In this document: in pieces, positions 27,793 through 38,671 of the stretch | Numbering within the stretch: position 1 is the stretch's first letter | How the letters are laid out: each line of letters starts with the position of its first letter | NCBI RefSeq assembly: GCF_009909615.1 | Contig: NZ_WWNE01000004.1 | Coordinates: 186,001-250,000, forward strand | From: Acidiluteibacter ferrifornacis | Lineage (GTDB): Bacteria; Bacteroidota; Bacteroidia; Flavobacteriales_E; Vicingaceae | DNA length: 64,000 nt | Direction of reading: 5' to 3' | The notes under the pieces: generated by a model | The model's database searches: none | Told to the model about the DNA's origin: nothing | Seen by the model: only the letters and a program-made list of their open reading frames with translations | Program-made: the position numbers and the translations under genes

Positions 27793-28140
27793 ATGAGTGA
27801 TTTGGTTAATGAATTCAATACTTATCGCGAAAAAATGAATGAAAAGATCTTAGCTGCCGATAACAAGGTGATTAAACGTCTTTTTAATTTGGATACCAAT
27901 ACCTACGCTGAAGGGGCTTTAGATGTAAAAACAAAAGAAATGCTCGGATTAGTAGCTTCAATGGTTCTAAGGTGTGATGATTGCATAAAGTATCATCTAG
28001 GTAAATCATTTGAAAATGGAGTGACTAAAGAAGAGGTATATGAAGTTTTTGCAATAGCGAATATAGTTGGAGGTACTATTGTTATTCCACATACCAGAAG
28101 AGCTGCTGAGTATTGGGATGAATTGGAATCCTTGAAATAA
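27793..28140 (+). CDS. Carboxymuconolactone decarboxylase/AhpD-like protein
   Basis: Small all-helical protein of 115 residues with the AhpD-type redox motif CxxC followed by a histidine (RCDDCIKYHLGKSF, about residues 59-72), which suggests thiol-disulfide or peroxidase-related chemistry instead of lactone decarboxylation. The surrounding segments (VKTKEMLGLVASMVL and GVTKEEVYEVFAIANIVGGTIVIP, split) fit the family. Lies 18 bp after tatC and 46 bp before the DUF5686 gene; no functional link is evident. Confidence 0.88.
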   Translation: MSDLVNEFNTYREKMNEKILAADNKVIKRLFNLDTNTYAEGALDVKTKEMLGLVASMVLRCDDCIKYHLGKSFENGVTKEEVYEVFAIANIVGGTIVIPHTRRAAEYWDELESLK

Positions 28141-28186
28141 ATTTCAACTACTTTAATTTCTTATTTTTACCGTTTTCAAAAAGTAA

Positions 28187-30655
28187 ATGTCACGGAATAT
28201 ATTCAAATTATTTTTTCTTACATCAATTACAATTCTGTGTTCACAGCTGCTTTTTGCTCAGAAAACGATTGTTAGTGGCTCTGTGATTGACGCCAAAACG
28301 AAGGAGCCGATGCCCTTTGTTAACGTTATATTTAAAAATACTAAATCGGGAACAACAACTGATATCGATGGAAACTACCGAATAGAAACCTACTATGCCT
28401 CCGATTCATTAACAGTAAGTTTTATTGGTTATAATTCTCAAACCAAAAAAGTACGACAGGATCAAAGTCAAGTGGTGAACTTTGAAATGTCAATTGGTGG
28501 AGGTGTTGAATTGGGCGAAGTAGTGGTGACTTATACTGGTAATCCGGCCCACAAAATTCTAGATAGAGTTATTGATAACAAAGCAATCAATAATCGAGAA
28601 AAGTATGATGCATATGAATACGAAGTATACAATAAGGTAGAATTTGACTTGAATAACATCTCCGATGAGTTTAAAGATAGAAGGGTCTTCAATAGCCTCC
28701 AATTTATTTTTGATTATATCGACAGCACATCAAGTGATAAGGAATATTTACCAATGTTTATGACAGAATCATTGTCTGATTATTATTATCGTCGAGATCC
28801 AAAAGCTGAAAGGGAAGTAATAAAAGGAACGAAGGTCTCAGGTGTTTCGAATGAAAGTATTTCTCAGTTTTTGGGAGATATGTATCAGAATGTTAATGTA
28901 TATGAGAATCATATTGGGGTTTTTGGGAAGTCATTCGTTAGCCCTATAGCTGATTTTGGTAAGCGATTTTATAAATACTACTTAATTGATTCAATGGTTG
29001 TTGATGGTAATTTTTGCTATCAAATAGAATTTGTGCCTAAGCAAGCTCAAGAACCTGTTTTTTCTGGAACTATGTGGATCAATGATACTACCTATGCAAT
29101 TAAACGAATTGAAGCAGGAATAAATGAACAAGCCAACATCAACTTTATTAATGGATTTACTGTAGAGCAGCGCTATAAAAAAGTAGATGGTGAGTTCTGG
29201 ATGTTATCCAAAGATAATTTGGTAGTGGACTTTACCATTACAAAGAACTCCATGGGTTTGTATGGCCGTAAAACGACAACCTACAAAGATTTCGTCATGA
29301 ATAAACCTCGACCTGATGCAACTTTTGAAGGAGTTGAGAAGGTTGTGGTACAAAAGGGCGCCAATGAAAAGGATGAGGAATTTTGGGATAAAAACCGACA
29401 TGATTCTTTATCAGAGAACGAAAAGAATATATACCTAATGGTGGATTCTGTAAAGAATGTACCCGCTTTTAGAACATTTATTGATGTGGTTCAATTGGTG
29501 TTCACAGGTTATAAGGAGGTGGGACTTTTCGAAATTGGCCCTTACTTTAATGCATACAGTTTTAATAAAGTAGAAGGACATCGATTTAGAGTGGGAGGCA
29601 GAACTAGTAATAACTTCAGTACGCAGGTTATGTTTGATGGTTATTTGGCTTATGGTCTCAAAGATGAACGTTTTAAATATGGTGGTGGAGTTTTATATTT
29701 TCTATCGAAGGAACCACGACATTCGGTTAGTTTTAACTACTCCTTGGATGTAGAGCAGCTAGGGCTTAGTCAGAACGCATTCAGTGAAGACAATATATTA
29801 TCTTCAGTATTAAGAAGAAATCCCAATGATAAACTGACAGGCGTAGAAGAGTTTAAGTTGGGTACTGAACGTTTTTGGTTCAATGGGTTTTCCAATACAC
29901 TTTCGATCACCAATAGAACAATGAAGCCGCTAGGAAGTATTCGATATAATAAATCTCTAGACGACGGTTCATTGTCTTCTGTGTCTAGTATTCGAACCAC
30001 AGAAGTTGGATTAAAAACTCGATTTGCTTACCAAGAAGCCTTTGTCGCAGGAGAGTTTGATCGGATTAGTTTAGGAACCGAGTACCCTATATTAGAACTC
30101 AATATGGGGTTTGGTTTGAAAGATGTGTTTGGTGGAGATTATAACTACACAAAAGTAGCTCTTTCAGTTTCTGATAATATTAAATTGGGAACTTTTGGAA
30201 GAACTGAAGTAAAAGCCCAGGCAGGAAAATACTTTGGTACATTACCCTTTACATTATTAGAAATTCACAATGGGAATGAAACCTACTTTTTCGACAATGC
30301 GGCATTTAACCTCATGAACTTTTTTGAGTTTATTAGTGATGAGTATGCCAGTTTAATGATGACCCATCATTTTGAAGGTTTCTTCTTGAATAAAATACCT
30401 TTAATGCGAAAATTAAAATGGAGAGAGGTTGTAACAGGAAGAGCGGTTGTTGGGAGTCTCCAAGATAAGAATAAGGCAGTATTGGAGTTGCCAAATAATA
30501 TGTACGAGTTAACAGGGCCATATGCAGAAGCTGCTGTTGGAATAGAAAACATTTTCAAAATAATTCGAGTGGACGCACTTTGGCGATTAACGTATTTGGA
30601 TCATCCAGATATTGCTAAATTTGGAATTAGAGCAACTTTTGAAATACAGTTCTAG
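28187..30655 (+). CDS. Outer-membrane DUF5686/carboxypeptidase-regulatory-like protein
   Basis: Large (822 residues) outer-membrane protein. Signal peptide (ending LLFAQ), then a carboxypeptidase-regulatory-like beta-sandwich (residues 26-105: [19 protein letters not shown] ... [10 protein letters not shown]), as found at the front of TonB-dependent receptors, but no plug domain. The remainder is the DUF5686 region, rich in aromatic and alternating strands, ending on a barrel-type C-terminal Phe (TFEIQF). Function is unknown; a membrane barrel is inferred. Its end is followed immediately by lptB, suggesting joint expression. Confidence 0.85.
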   Translation: MSRNIFKLFFLTSITILCSQLLFAQKTIVSGSVIDAKTKEPMPFVNVIFKNTKSGTTTDIDGNYRIETYYASDSLTVSFIGYNSQTKKVRQDQSQVVNFEMSIGGGVELGEVVVTYTGNPAHKILDRVIDNKAINNREKYDAYEYEVYNKVEFDLNNISDEFKDRRVFNSLQFIFDYIDSTSSDKEYLPMFMTESLSDYYYRRDPKAEREVIKGTKVSGVSNESISQFLGDMYQNVNVYENHIGVFGKSFVSPIADFGKRFYKYYLIDSMVVDGNFCYQIEFVPKQAQEPVFSGTMWINDTTYAIKRIEAGINEQANINFINGFTVEQRYKKVDGEFWMLSKDNLVVDFTITKNSMGLYGRKTTTYKDFVMNKPRPDATFEGVEKVVVQKGANEKDEEFWDKNRHDSLSENEKNIYLMVDSVKNVPAFRTFIDVVQLVFTGYKEVGLFEIGPYFNAYSFNKVEGHRFRVGGRTSNNFSTQVMFDGYLAYGLKDERFKYGGGVLYFLSKEPRHSVSFNYSLDVEQLGLSQNAFSEDNILSSVLRRNPNDKLTGVEEFKLGTERFWFNGFSNTLSITNRTMKPLGSIRYNKSLDDGSLSSVSSIRTTEVGLKTRFAYQEAFVAGEFDRISLGTEYPILELNMGFGLKDVFGGDYNYTKVALSVSDNIKLGTFGRTEVKAQAGKYFGTLPFTLLEIHNGNETYFFDNAAFNLMNFFEFISDEYASLMMTHHFEGFFLNKIPLMRKLKWREVVTGRAVVGSLQDKNKAVLELPNNMYELTGPYAEAAVGIENIFKIIRVDALWRLTYLDHPDIAKFGIRATFEIQF

Positions 30656-30665
30656 AAAATATACT

Positions 30666-31403
30666 ATGAAGTTACGCGCTGAGAATATAATAAAGAAATA
30701 CAAAAAGAGAGTCGTTGTAAAAGGCGTTTCTGTTGAAGTAGAACAAGGAGAAATCGTTGGATTATTAGGGCCTAATGGTGCTGGTAAAACTACTTCATTT
30801 TATATGATGGTTGGCTTGGTGACTCCGAATGAAGGGAAGATATTTTTAGATCATGAAGATATAACTAGTTTGCCAATGTACAAAAGAGCTCAAAGAGGTG
30901 TTGGTTATTTAGCGCAAGAGGCCTCGGTGTTTCGTAAACTGTCTGTAGAAGATAATATTCGCGCAATCCTTCAAATGACAAAGCTCAGCAAAAAGGAGCA
31001 GTCCGATAAGTTAGAGAGTCTTTTAGATGAATTTAGTTTGCATCACGTAAGAAAAAACAGAGGTGATTTATTATCTGGTGGAGAGAGAAGAAGGTGTGAA
31101 ATCGCCAGATGTTTGGCTACAGATCCTAAATTTATTTTATTGGATGAACCTTTCGCGGGAGTAGACCCTATTGCTGTAGAGGATATTCAAGGTATTGTAG
31201 CAGGTTTGAAAAAACGTAATATAGGCATTTTGATTACCGACCACAATGTGCAAGAAACCTTAGCAATTACAGATAGGGCCTACTTACTTTTTGAAGGTAA
31301 CATTCTGAAGGCAGGCACAGCTGAAGAGCTGGCTGCCGATGAACAAGTAAGAAAGGTATATTTGGGTAAGAATTTTGAATTGAAGAAACCTAAATTGGAT
31401 TAG
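30666..31403 (+). CDS. lptB: LPS export ABC transporter ATP-binding protein LptB
   Basis: ATPase that powers extraction of LPS from the inner membrane with LptF, LptG and LptC. I start it at 30666 ([15 protein letters not shown]); the longer frame reaches into the previous gene and adds non-family residues. Walker [12 protein letters not shown] (about 36-46), Q-loop [13 protein letters not shown], signature [15 protein letters not shown], Walker [14 protein letters not shown] and switch histidine ITDHNV are intact in 245 residues. It starts 10 bp after the DUF5686 gene and overlaps purS tail-to-tail by 4 bp. Confidence 0.95.
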   Translation: MKLRAENIIKKYKKRVVVKGVSVEVEQGEIVGLLGPNGAGKTTSFYMMVGLVTPNEGKIFLDHEDITSLPMYKRAQRGVGYLAQEASVFRKLSVEDNIRAILQMTKLSKKEQSDKLESLLDEFSLHHVRKNRGDLLSGGERRRCEIARCLATDPKFILLDEPFAGVDPIAVEDIQGIVAGLKKRNIGILITDHNVQETLAITDRAYLLFEGNILKAGTAEELAADEQVRKVYLGKNFELKKPKLD

Positions 31404-31651
31404 GCTTCTATTAATTCGAATTCATAGCTTTCCATTAGCTGATTAGCTAGTAATTTCTTACACGCTTCTTCAACTTTTAAGGATGCCGTAGCTTTATCAG
31501 TTGCTTCTATTTCTAATGAAATATGTTTGCCAATTCTTACATTTTCGATTTCACTAAGGTTTAGGTTTTTTAGGCTAGAAGTTACAGCTTTACCTTGTGG
31601 GTCTAAAAGTGCTTTCAATGGCATAATGTCTATTTCGGCTCTAAATTTCAT
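31400..31651 (-). CDS. purS: Phosphoribosylformylglycinamidine synthase subunit PurS
   Basis: Small subunit of the three-part FGAM synthase (PurS-PurQ-PurL) of purine synthesis. The 83 residues fit PurS throughout: N-terminal strand [43 protein letters not shown] (split) and the C-terminal helix [21 protein letters not shown]. Its stop overlaps the lptB stop on the other strand (TTAG). It overlaps the end of pssA by 11 bp, so it is probably translated from the pssA transcript. purQ and purL are not in the window. Confidence 0.88.
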   Translation of the reverse strand: MKFRAEIDIMPLKALLDPQGKAVTSSLKNLNLSEIENVRIGKHISLEIEATDKATASLKVEEACKKLLANQLMESYEFELIEA

Positions 31652-32363
31652 GATTTTTTGAGATGGAGTTATTAATAACTGATAAAATGATGTACAAAAT
31701 TAAAATAATTGGGACAGCAATAAAATAAAATGATGCAATAAGTGCAACAGAAACGGCAATAAAACTAAATTTAAGTTTGTTCTCCTTCCATTTCAAGGAT
31801 TTAAATTTTAAAGCAAATAATGGGATTTCACTAACCATTAATAAACTCCAAACCAAGATCCCGATTAGAATAAAGTAGGAGTTCGTCAGCAGACTTAAAA
31901 CTTCACGAGCAAAAACATCATCAAATGTGTCTTTCTGCCAAGCTATTAATGGAATGGATAACCAAAAAAGTGCGTTGGCAGGAGTGGGTACTCCTATAAA
32001 TGAAGAAGTTTGTCTTTCGTCTAGATTAAATTTTGCTAATCGATAAGCAGAGAAGATAGTCATAAGGAATGCTGAATATTCTAAATAGGGAAAATCTAGG
32101 CTTGAGCGAAGTAACAACTGATAAACAATTACTGAAGGTGCAAATCCGAAAGAAACGACATCCGCTAAACTATCTAGTTCTTTACCGATAGGTGAGGCAA
32201 CATTCAATAATCGGGCAGAAAGTCCATCGAAAAAGTCTAAAAACGCGGCTACTAATATTAATATCCCCGCCTCCGCTAGTTTACCATTGAAGGCCATTAC
32301 TACGGATAAGCAACCAGAGAATAAGTTGGCTGATGTTATAATATTTGGGACACTCTTTTTCAT
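31641..32363 (-). CDS. pssA: CDP-diacylglycerol-serine O-phosphatidyltransferase
   Basis: Inner-membrane enzyme making phosphatidylserine, the precursor of phosphatidylethanolamine. The CDP-alcohol phosphotransferase motif DGxxAR...GxxxDxxxD is visible as FFDGLSARLLNVASPIGKELDSLAD (split, about residues 47-70 of this start). Several membrane helices follow. I start at ATG 32363 (MKKSVPN), since the TTG 21 bp upstream lies inside the -7 promoter box. 240 residues. Overlaps purS by 11 bp. Confidence 0.92.
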   Translation of the reverse strand: MKKSVPNIITSANLFSGCLSVVMAFNGKLAEAGILILVAAFLDFFDGLSARLLNVASPIGKELDSLADVVSFGFAPSVIVYQLLLRSSLDFPYLEYSAFLMTIFSAYRLAKFNLDERQTSSFIGVPTPANALFWLSIPLIAWQKDTFDDVFAREVLSLLTNSYFILIGILVWSLLMVSEIPLFALKFKSLKWKENKLKFSFIAVSVALIASFYFIAVPIILILYIILSVINNSISKNHEI

Positions 32364-32381
32364 CTTATGATTCTGTGGCTG

Positions 32382-32389
32382 CAAAAGTA
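32382..32389 (-). promoter_or_regulatory. -7 box of pssA-purS
   Basis: Minus strand TACTTTTG followed by CA, an exact TAnnTTTG match 18 bp before the ATG at 32363. It decides the pssA start against the upstream TTG. No clear -33 TTG. Confidence 0.5.
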
Positions 32390-32465
32390 AGGATATATTA
32401 ATGCCTTAGTATATTTTTATGAATGCTTTTGTGGCGATATAATGACCAATCACCGAATAAATAAC

Positions 32466-32494
32466 TTGCCTGTCTTTAGAATTACTTATTTTTG
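32466..32494 (+). promoter_or_regulatory. Promoter of porV-porU
   Basis: TTG at 32466-32468, 18-bp spacer, TATTTTTG at 32487-32494: a full Bacteroidota promoter. The porV ATG at 32559 is about 65 bp downstream. Confidence 0.65.
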
Positions 32495-32558
32495 GGTAAT
32501 AAAATAATGAAATTGCAGTTATTAGAGCATTCAATTGTTTTACACGCTATTTAAGTCT

Positions 32559-33635
32559 ATGAATAATAAAGCCTATTTAATATTAGCCGCATTCGTTTTT
32601 TCGAGTAGTTTATTTGCTCAAACACGAAAATACAGTAATGAATTTTTAAACATTGGTGTGGGCGCAAGAGCACTTGGAATGTCGAATGCTTTTTCCGCTA
32701 GAGCAAATGATGTTACTGCAGGATATTGGAATCCAGCTGGTCTAACTCAGATAGAAGGTGATTTTCAAGTAGGTTTGATGCATTCCGAGTATTTTGCAGG
32801 AATAGCCAAGTATGATTATGGTGGTTTTGCCACTCGTATTGATGAAAAAAGTGTAATTGGATTTTCTGTTTTGCGTTTTGGAGTAGACGATATTCCCAAC
32901 ACTACCCAATTGATAGATCAAAACGGGAATGTTAATTATGATAATATCAAATCATTTACTGCTGCAGATTATGCATTCTTGATTTCATATGCTAGGGAGA
33001 CAAATATTACAGGATTGAGCTTGGGTGGAAACGCAAAGGTGATTTATAGAAATGTAGGAGATTTTGCCAATGCATATGGTTTTGGTGTAGATTTCTCAGC
33101 ATTGTATAAAAAGGACAATTGGGCTTTTTCAGCAGTAGGAAAGGATGTAACTAGTACTTTTAATGCGTGGAGTTATACTTTAGACGACGAAACCGAATCT
33201 GTTTTTATTAACACAGGTAATGAAATTCCTGAGAATGGTTTAGAAATAACTCTACCACAGTTGATTTTAGGGGCAGGGCGATTAATTAATTTTGGAGAAA
33301 AATTTTCTGCCTTCACGGAATTGGATCTTGGAGTTACCTTCGATGGAGAAAGGAATGACTTAATTAGTGCTGACCCTATATCCATAAGCCCAAGGTTTGG
33401 ATTGGAGTTGGCCTACCAAAAGTTTATATTTTTGAGAGGAGGAGTCGGAAACTTTCAGAAAGAACAAACAGTTTTGGGTTTAAGTCAAACAACTTTTCAA
33501 CCTAATTTCGGTGTAGGTGTTCAATTTAAAGGTTTTTCGATAGATTATGCTTTAACAGATGTCGGAGATCAATCTGCATCTTTATATTCCAACGTTTTCT
33601 CTTTGAGAATAGAATTGAATAAAAAAGGTAGCTAG
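32559..33635 (+). CDS. porV: Type IX secretion outer-membrane protein PorV
   Basis: Outer-membrane shuttle protein that takes type IX cargo from the translocon to the attachment complex and binds PorU. I choose the ATG at 32559 (MNNKAYLILAAFVFSSSLFAQ, a signal peptide); the TTG 24 bp upstream is less likely. The family signature EFLNIGVGARALGMSNAF, ARANDVTAGYWNPAGLTQ and LGVGVQFKGFSIDYAL-like strands (GVGVQFKGFSIDYALTD) are present, ending in barrel-type strands. 358 residues. Its stop overlaps the GTG start of porU by one base (TAGTG), indicating translational coupling. Confidence 0.95.
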   Translation: MNNKAYLILAAFVFSSSLFAQTRKYSNEFLNIGVGARALGMSNAFSARANDVTAGYWNPAGLTQIEGDFQVGLMHSEYFAGIAKYDYGGFATRIDEKSVIGFSVLRFGVDDIPNTTQLIDQNGNVNYDNIKSFTAADYAFLISYARETNITGLSLGGNAKVIYRNVGDFANAYGFGVDFSALYKKDNWAFSAVGKDVTSTFNAWSYTLDDETESVFINTGNEIPENGLEITLPQLILGAGRLINFGEKFSAFTELDLGVTFDGERNDLISADPISISPRFGLELAYQKFIFLRGGVGNFQKEQTVLGLSQTTFQPNFGVGVQFKGFSIDYALTDVGDQSASLYSNVFSLRIELNKKGS

Positions 33636-36600
33636 TGAAGAAACTTTTACTGTTTTGTATTTTAATCTTTTCAGTTTCAGGCATTATTGCTCAATCGTTT
33701 GGCAATGAGTGGATCAACTATAATCAAAAATATTACGAATTTAAGATAGTTAAGGACGGAATTTATAGAGTTACTTATGCAGATTTAGCAAGTGCAGGAA
33801 TCCCAATTAACACTATTAATCCAAAGAACATCCAAGTATTTGGAAGAGGAACTGAAATTCCTTTATATATTCAAGGAGAGGGAGATAATACTTTCAATCC
33901 TACAGATTTTATAGAATTTGTTGCTAGAAAAAATGATGGTTGGTTAGATTCTAATTTATACAAAGGGTTTAAAAACCAACCGAATCCATACTATAGTTTA
34001 ATCACTGATACTGCGTCCTATTACCTAACTTGGAATACTAGTGGGAATAACTTGAGGTATCAAATAGAAACGGATAATAATTTTACTGGATACACACCCG
34101 TTCCTTCTATTCTGGTGGAGAAAAGAAATTCTTTTCAATCTAACTATTATGATGGAGAAACTGTTCAAGGGGATTTAACGAGTCCAGAATATGTTCCTTC
34201 TGAAGGTTGGATGAGCCCTGTTATTAGTAATTCAGGACAACGAACGTTTACAACCAATGTTAACAGCGAGAAAGCTGCTTCTAATGGTTTCGCTGCTATA
34301 GAGTTTTTAGTGACAGGTCAATCTAATTATGGTCCAATTCAAAATGGAGACCACCATTTAGTGGTGAATTATTCCAATCAATCATTTGATACTATATTTG
34401 AAGGTTATCAGTTAATAAGGAAAAGGAAGCTGATTTCAACCAGTAATTTAGGGCAGCTTACTTCAGCTTTTTCATTTAATCAAATAGACGACCTAGGTGC
34501 TGGTAGCGATCGAATGTCAATTGGCTATGTAAAAATTCAATACGATCATCTGCCTGATGCGGAAGGAAAGTCCTTTTTTGAATTCGCCGTGAATGATGTT
34601 TCCGTTGGAAATAAAAGTTATCTAAGACTCAATAATTTTGCTGGTTCAACCAATAATTTTGTAATCGACGAAACTAATAATAGAAGAATTGAAGTTACTC
34701 AAGTTGGTAATGAATATCGTTTTTTGATTCCTAACGGCGGATTAAAGTCATGTATTATTTTTTCTGAAAATGCGGTGCAATCGGTTGGTGGTATCCGACC
34801 TGCTGGAGAAAATGGTTTTTTTAATGATTATTTCTCTACTATACCTGATTCGGCCTATTTAATGGTGAGCAATCCGATTTTAGCTAACGAAGTATTCAAT
34901 TATTTTAATTACAGACAGGCTAAAGGATTTAGGCCATTTGTCGTAGATGTGAATCAATTGTATAAGCAATATGGATTTGGTATTGCTCAGCATCCATTGG
35001 CAATTCGTAATTTTTTGAATGAGTTGGTTTTAAAAAAGAGTGCTCCACCTAAATATTTATACTTCATTGGTAAGTCGGTTAGGGCAAAGTTTGTTCGTGG
35101 TAAACCATCCTTGTTTGCGAATAACCTAGTTCCAACTATGGGTAATCCCGCAACAGATAATTTATTTTCTTCAGGTTTAGGGACCTCTGGATTAGAAGTC
35201 GCAATTCCTACAGGTAGAATAGCAGCCAGAAATACTGAAGAACTTAAAATGTATCTTAATAAGGTGGTTGAGTATGAGTCTGCCACTACAGCCAATTGGA
35301 TGAAAAATGCACTACATTTTGTGGGAGGCACTAGTTTGTTTGAAACACAGCAACTAGAAAATTATATGATTCAATATGCCAATACCTTCACGGATGTTCA
35401 ATTTGGAGGTAAGGTTAGTACATTTAAAAAAACAACTTCGGCCCCTATCCAAACCACCTTGTCGGATTCTATTCAGAACTTAATCAATTCGGGTGCTAGT
35501 TTGATGACTTTTTTCGGTCATGCTTCTAATACGGGTGGTTTTGATATCAATATAGATGAGCCTCAAAACTTAAAGAATAAAGGAAAGTATCCGTTTATTT
35601 TGGGAAATGCTTGTTACACAGGTGATGTGCATCAGGAAGGTAATTTGAGCACTTCAGAGGATTTTGTGCTCATTGCGGATAAGGGAGCAATAGGGTTTAT
35701 AGCTACTGTAGACTTGAGCTATTCAGCAAGCCTTAATGTTTTTTCTAGTGAATTTTATCGCCAGTTTTCAGATAAGAATTACGGAAAAAGTATGGCTTAT
35801 TGTATGCAACAAGCTGTTAAGACAGTAGGTCCGAATCCTGATCCTAGCCTAGAAAGTGTTTTGTTGGAAATGAGTTTACATGGTGATCCAGCTCTAGTAA
35901 TGAATTCGCCATTGAAACCTGATTTTAGAATACTAAAGTCAAATATTTCATTCAATCCAAGAGAAGTAACAACTGAAGTGGATTCTTTTTTTGTGAACGT
36001 AGTGATAGAAAATTTAGGAAAAGCGGTCCCTGACTCACTCACCATCGAATTGAATAGAAGATTTCCAGGAACAAATGGAGATACATCATACATTTTTAAG
36101 TTAGCGCCGCTCTTATATCAATCTAACTTTAAATTGAAAGTGCCGATAGATGTATTGAGAGGAATAGGGGAGAACGTGTTTACGGTAATACTTGATAGGT
36201 ACAGCGAAATAGAAGAGTTGAGCGAATTAAATAATCAAGCCTCAAATACTATCATTATTCGTTCTGGAGATTTGATTCCAATTTATCCATACAATTATGC
36301 TGTTGTGCCTAATCAAGGAATTACTTTAAAAGCATCTACTGCATTTGCATTCGAAACTGGTAAAAACTACTTATTGGAAATTGATGTGAACGCAGATTTT
36401 AATTCGCCATCTCGTCAATCTGCATCGGTGTTTTCAGCTGGAGGGGTTGTCGAATGGGCACCGTCGATACTTACAAATATGCCAGATAGTGCGGTTTACT
36501 TTTGGAGAGTAAGTAAGACACCTGATAGTCAAGGAAGGTATTTCTGGAAGACATTCTCATTTCAGTATATTCCTAACAAAAGAGGGTGGGGGCAAGATCA

Positions 36601-38623
36601 TTTCGATCAATTAAAGTTGAACGATTTTCAATTTATGGAGCCGAATATTTCCAGTCAACGATTTGATTTCGTTGATAATGTTCGTCAATTGTCATGTGTG
36701 AATATAGGAAATCCACCAACCACTACCATCTTAGGAAACATTAAGTATTCAGTAGATAGCGAGCTGAGGGAGAAGAATGGATGTACAGTTTCGCCAACAT
36801 TTATGGTTGCAGTGTTAGACTCCCTTTCTTTTGAATCTTGGCAGACCCCTTATAATGGACAGAATGCCAATAGAAACTATGGTCAAGCAAATATTAATGG
36901 CAGTTGTCGTTCTCGATCAGAAGGTTACTTCATGTTCAGGGCTAATTCACCAACACAATTGCAGTCGATGCGAACAATGCTCTTAGACAGTGTGCCCGAT
37001 GGAAATTATATATTGGTTTATTCATGGTACAATATAAAGTATACGGATATAAATGTTATCGACCCAGCTATTATGCAAACGTTTACAACTTTAGGGGCAA
37101 CTAAGGTGACAGGAATATCTGACTCTATTCCTTTTATTCTTGCGGTAAAAAAAGGGAAGCCATCCACTATTAAAGAAGTGGTAGGGGATAGTATTAACCA
37201 ACAGATAGAATTGAAGATGACATTAGTTTCTAGTTCTACTTTCGGAGATATTACCTCAAGGTTTGTGGGTCCGGCTATGGCATGGGATACTGTAGTTTGG
37301 GTAACGAAAAGTTTGGAATTAAACTCTCAAGATAGTTCAGCACTGACAATTAGTTCATTTGTAAATTCAGAGGTAAACGGTACAGAAATATTTACAAAAC
37401 TTCCCAAGTCTATGAGTCGATTGGATGTGAGTGCCGCAATTGACGCTGTTACAAAACCTTATTTAAGATTACAAATGTCTGCCAATGATGAGCAGTTTCA
37501 AACTCCTCCGCAGTTGGATTTGTGGCATGTGTACTATGACCCAGTCCCTGAAGCGGCTCTAAATCCCCAAAATTATTTTAGCGTCAACAAGGATACCTTA
37601 ATGGAAGGAGAAACCTTTCAGTTGGCTGTAGATTTGACTAATGTCAGTGAGTTTGATATGGATAGTGTTTTGATAAAATATCAAATTGTTAATTCCCAGA
37701 ATAAAGTAATAGGATTGCCTCAAACTCGAATAAAACCCTTGTTATCTGGAGAAAATTATCAGCTTGAAGTATCGGTTCCTACATTGGGTTTACCAGGGAG
37801 TAATACCCTCATTATTGAGGTTAATCCTTTGAATGATCAGCCTGAACAATTTCACTTTAACAATATTGGTCAATACAGTTTTTATGTTTTAAAGGATAAT
37901 ATCAATCCGTTAATGGATGTAACATTTGATGGACGAAGAATAATAAATGGAGAGTTGATTGGGCCAGAGCCTGAGATTGTTATTCAATTAATGGATGAAA
38001 ATAAGTACTTGCTTTTAAACGATACCTCTGATTTTGCTATTTATTTGAAAACACCCAATCAAAATGAAAAGCGGGTATATTTTGGAGTTCAATCCGATGG
38101 AAGTCAGATGGAGTTTAGAGAAGGGACTTTACCACAGAATAAGGCAAGAATCGTATATCGACCAAAGCTTTATGAAGACGGGACTTATCAATTGAGGGCT
38201 CAGGCAAATGATAAAAGTGGAAATTTATCAGGTAGCAACGACTATTTAATTAGCTTCCAAATTGAGACTAAAGCTTCGATTTCTCGATTGATGAATTACC
38301 CTAACCCTTTTACTACCTCTACGAGATTCGTATTCACACTAAGTGGAACAAGGATTCCAGATTTTATGCAAATACAAATAATGACTATTACAGGTAAAAT
38401 AGTGAGAGAGATTGATTTGGCTGAGCTTGGAAATATTCACATTGGTCAAAATATTACGGATTATGCATGGGACGGTACAGATGAATTTGGAGATCGATTG
38501 GCAAATGGTGTTTATTTATACCGAGTAAGAACTAACCTCGATGGTCAGTCAATTGAGCATAGAGCTTCTGGTGCTGATAAATATTTTAAAGAAGATTTTG
38601 GCAAAATGTATCTAATGCGATAA
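33635..38623 (+). CDS. porU: Type IX secretion sortase PorU (C25 family)
   Basis: Cell-surface gingipain-like peptidase that removes sorting domains from type IX cargo and links the cargo to anionic LPS. GTG start with signal peptide (ending SGIIAQ). The C25 catalytic pair is visible: His629 in MTFFGHASNTGG and Cys660 in ILGNACYTGD. Upstream is the gingipain-type propeptide and caspase-like fold; downstream are long Ig-like beta regions (CARDB-type repeats around residues 760-860 and 1290-1400) and a C-terminal FlgD-like/sorting-type domain starting MNYPNPFTTSTRFVF. The 1662-residue length is larger than Porphyromonas PorU (about 1160) but common in Flavobacteriales. Coupled to porV. Confidence 0.94.
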   Translation: MKKLLLFCILIFSVSGIIAQSFGNEWINYNQKYYEFKIVKDGIYRVTYADLASAGIPINTINPKNIQVFGRGTEIPLYIQGEGDNTFNPTDFIEFVARKNDGWLDSNLYKGFKNQPNPYYSLITDTASYYLTWNTSGNNLRYQIETDNNFTGYTPVPSILVEKRNSFQSNYYDGETVQGDLTSPEYVPSEGWMSPVISNSGQRTFTTNVNSEKAASNGFAAIEFLVTGQSNYGPIQNGDHHLVVNYSNQSFDTIFEGYQLIRKRKLISTSNLGQLTSAFSFNQIDDLGAGSDRMSIGYVKIQYDHLPDAEGKSFFEFAVNDVSVGNKSYLRLNNFAGSTNNFVIDETNNRRIEVTQVGNEYRFLIPNGGLKSCIIFSENAVQSVGGIRPAGENGFFNDYFSTIPDSAYLMVSNPILANEVFNYFNYRQAKGFRPFVVDVNQLYKQYGFGIAQHPLAIRNFLNELVLKKSAPPKYLYFIGKSVRAKFVRGKPSLFANNLVPTMGNPATDNLFSSGLGTSGLEVAIPTGRIAARNTEELKMYLNKVVEYESATTANWMKNALHFVGGTSLFETQQLENYMIQYANTFTDVQFGGKVSTFKKTTSAPIQTTLSDSIQNLINSGASLMTFFGHASNTGGFDINIDEPQNLKNKGKYPFILGNACYTGDVHQEGNLSTSEDFVLIADKGAIGFIATVDLSYSASLNVFSSEFYRQFSDKNYGKSMAYCMQQAVKTVGPNPDPSLESVLLEMSLHGDPALVMNSPLKPDFRILKSNISFNPREVTTEVDSFFVNVVIENLGKAVPDSLTIELNRRFPGTNGDTSYIFKLAPLLYQSNFKLKVPIDVLRGIGENVFTVILDRYSEIEELSELNNQASNTIIIRSGDLIPIYPYNYAVVPNQGITLKASTAFAFETGKNYLLEIDVNADFNSPSRQSASVFSAGGVVEWAPSILTNMPDSAVYFWRVSKTPDSQGRYFWKTFSFQYIPNKRGWGQDHFDQLKLNDFQFMEPNISSQRFDFVDNVRQLSCVNIGNPPTTTILGNIKYSVDSELREKNGCTVSPTFMVAVLDSLSFESWQTPYNGQNANRNYGQANINGSCRSRSEGYFMFRANSPTQLQSMRTMLLDSVPDGNYILVYSWYNIKYTDINVIDPAIMQTFTTLGATKVTGISDSIPFILAVKKGKPSTIKEVVGDSINQQIELKMTLVSSSTFGDITSRFVGPAMAWDTVVWVTKSLELNSQDSSALTISSFVNSEVNGTEIFTKLPKSMSRLDVSAAIDAVTKPYLRLQMSANDEQFQTPPQLDLWHVYYDPVPEAALNPQNYFSVNKDTLMEGETFQLAVDLTNVSEFDMDSVLIKYQIVNSQNKVIGLPQTRIKPLLSGENYQLEVSVPTLGLPGSNTLIIEVNPLNDQPEQFHFNNIGQYSFYVLKDNINPLMDVTFDGRRIINGELIGPEPEIVIQLMDENKYLLLNDTSDFAIYLKTPNQNEKRVYFGVQSDGSQMEFREGTLPQNKARIVYRPKLYEDGTYQLRAQANDKSGNLSGSNDYLISFQIETKASISRLMNYPNPFTTSTRFVFTLSGTRIPDFMQIQIMTITGKIVREIDLAELGNIHIGQNITDYAWDGTDEFGDRLANGVYLYRVRTNLDGQSIEHRASGADKYFKEDFGKMYLMR

Positions 38624-38671
38624 TTTGTAAGCATTAATATCGTTTGAAGGGAACTAATCAGAATTAATTGT

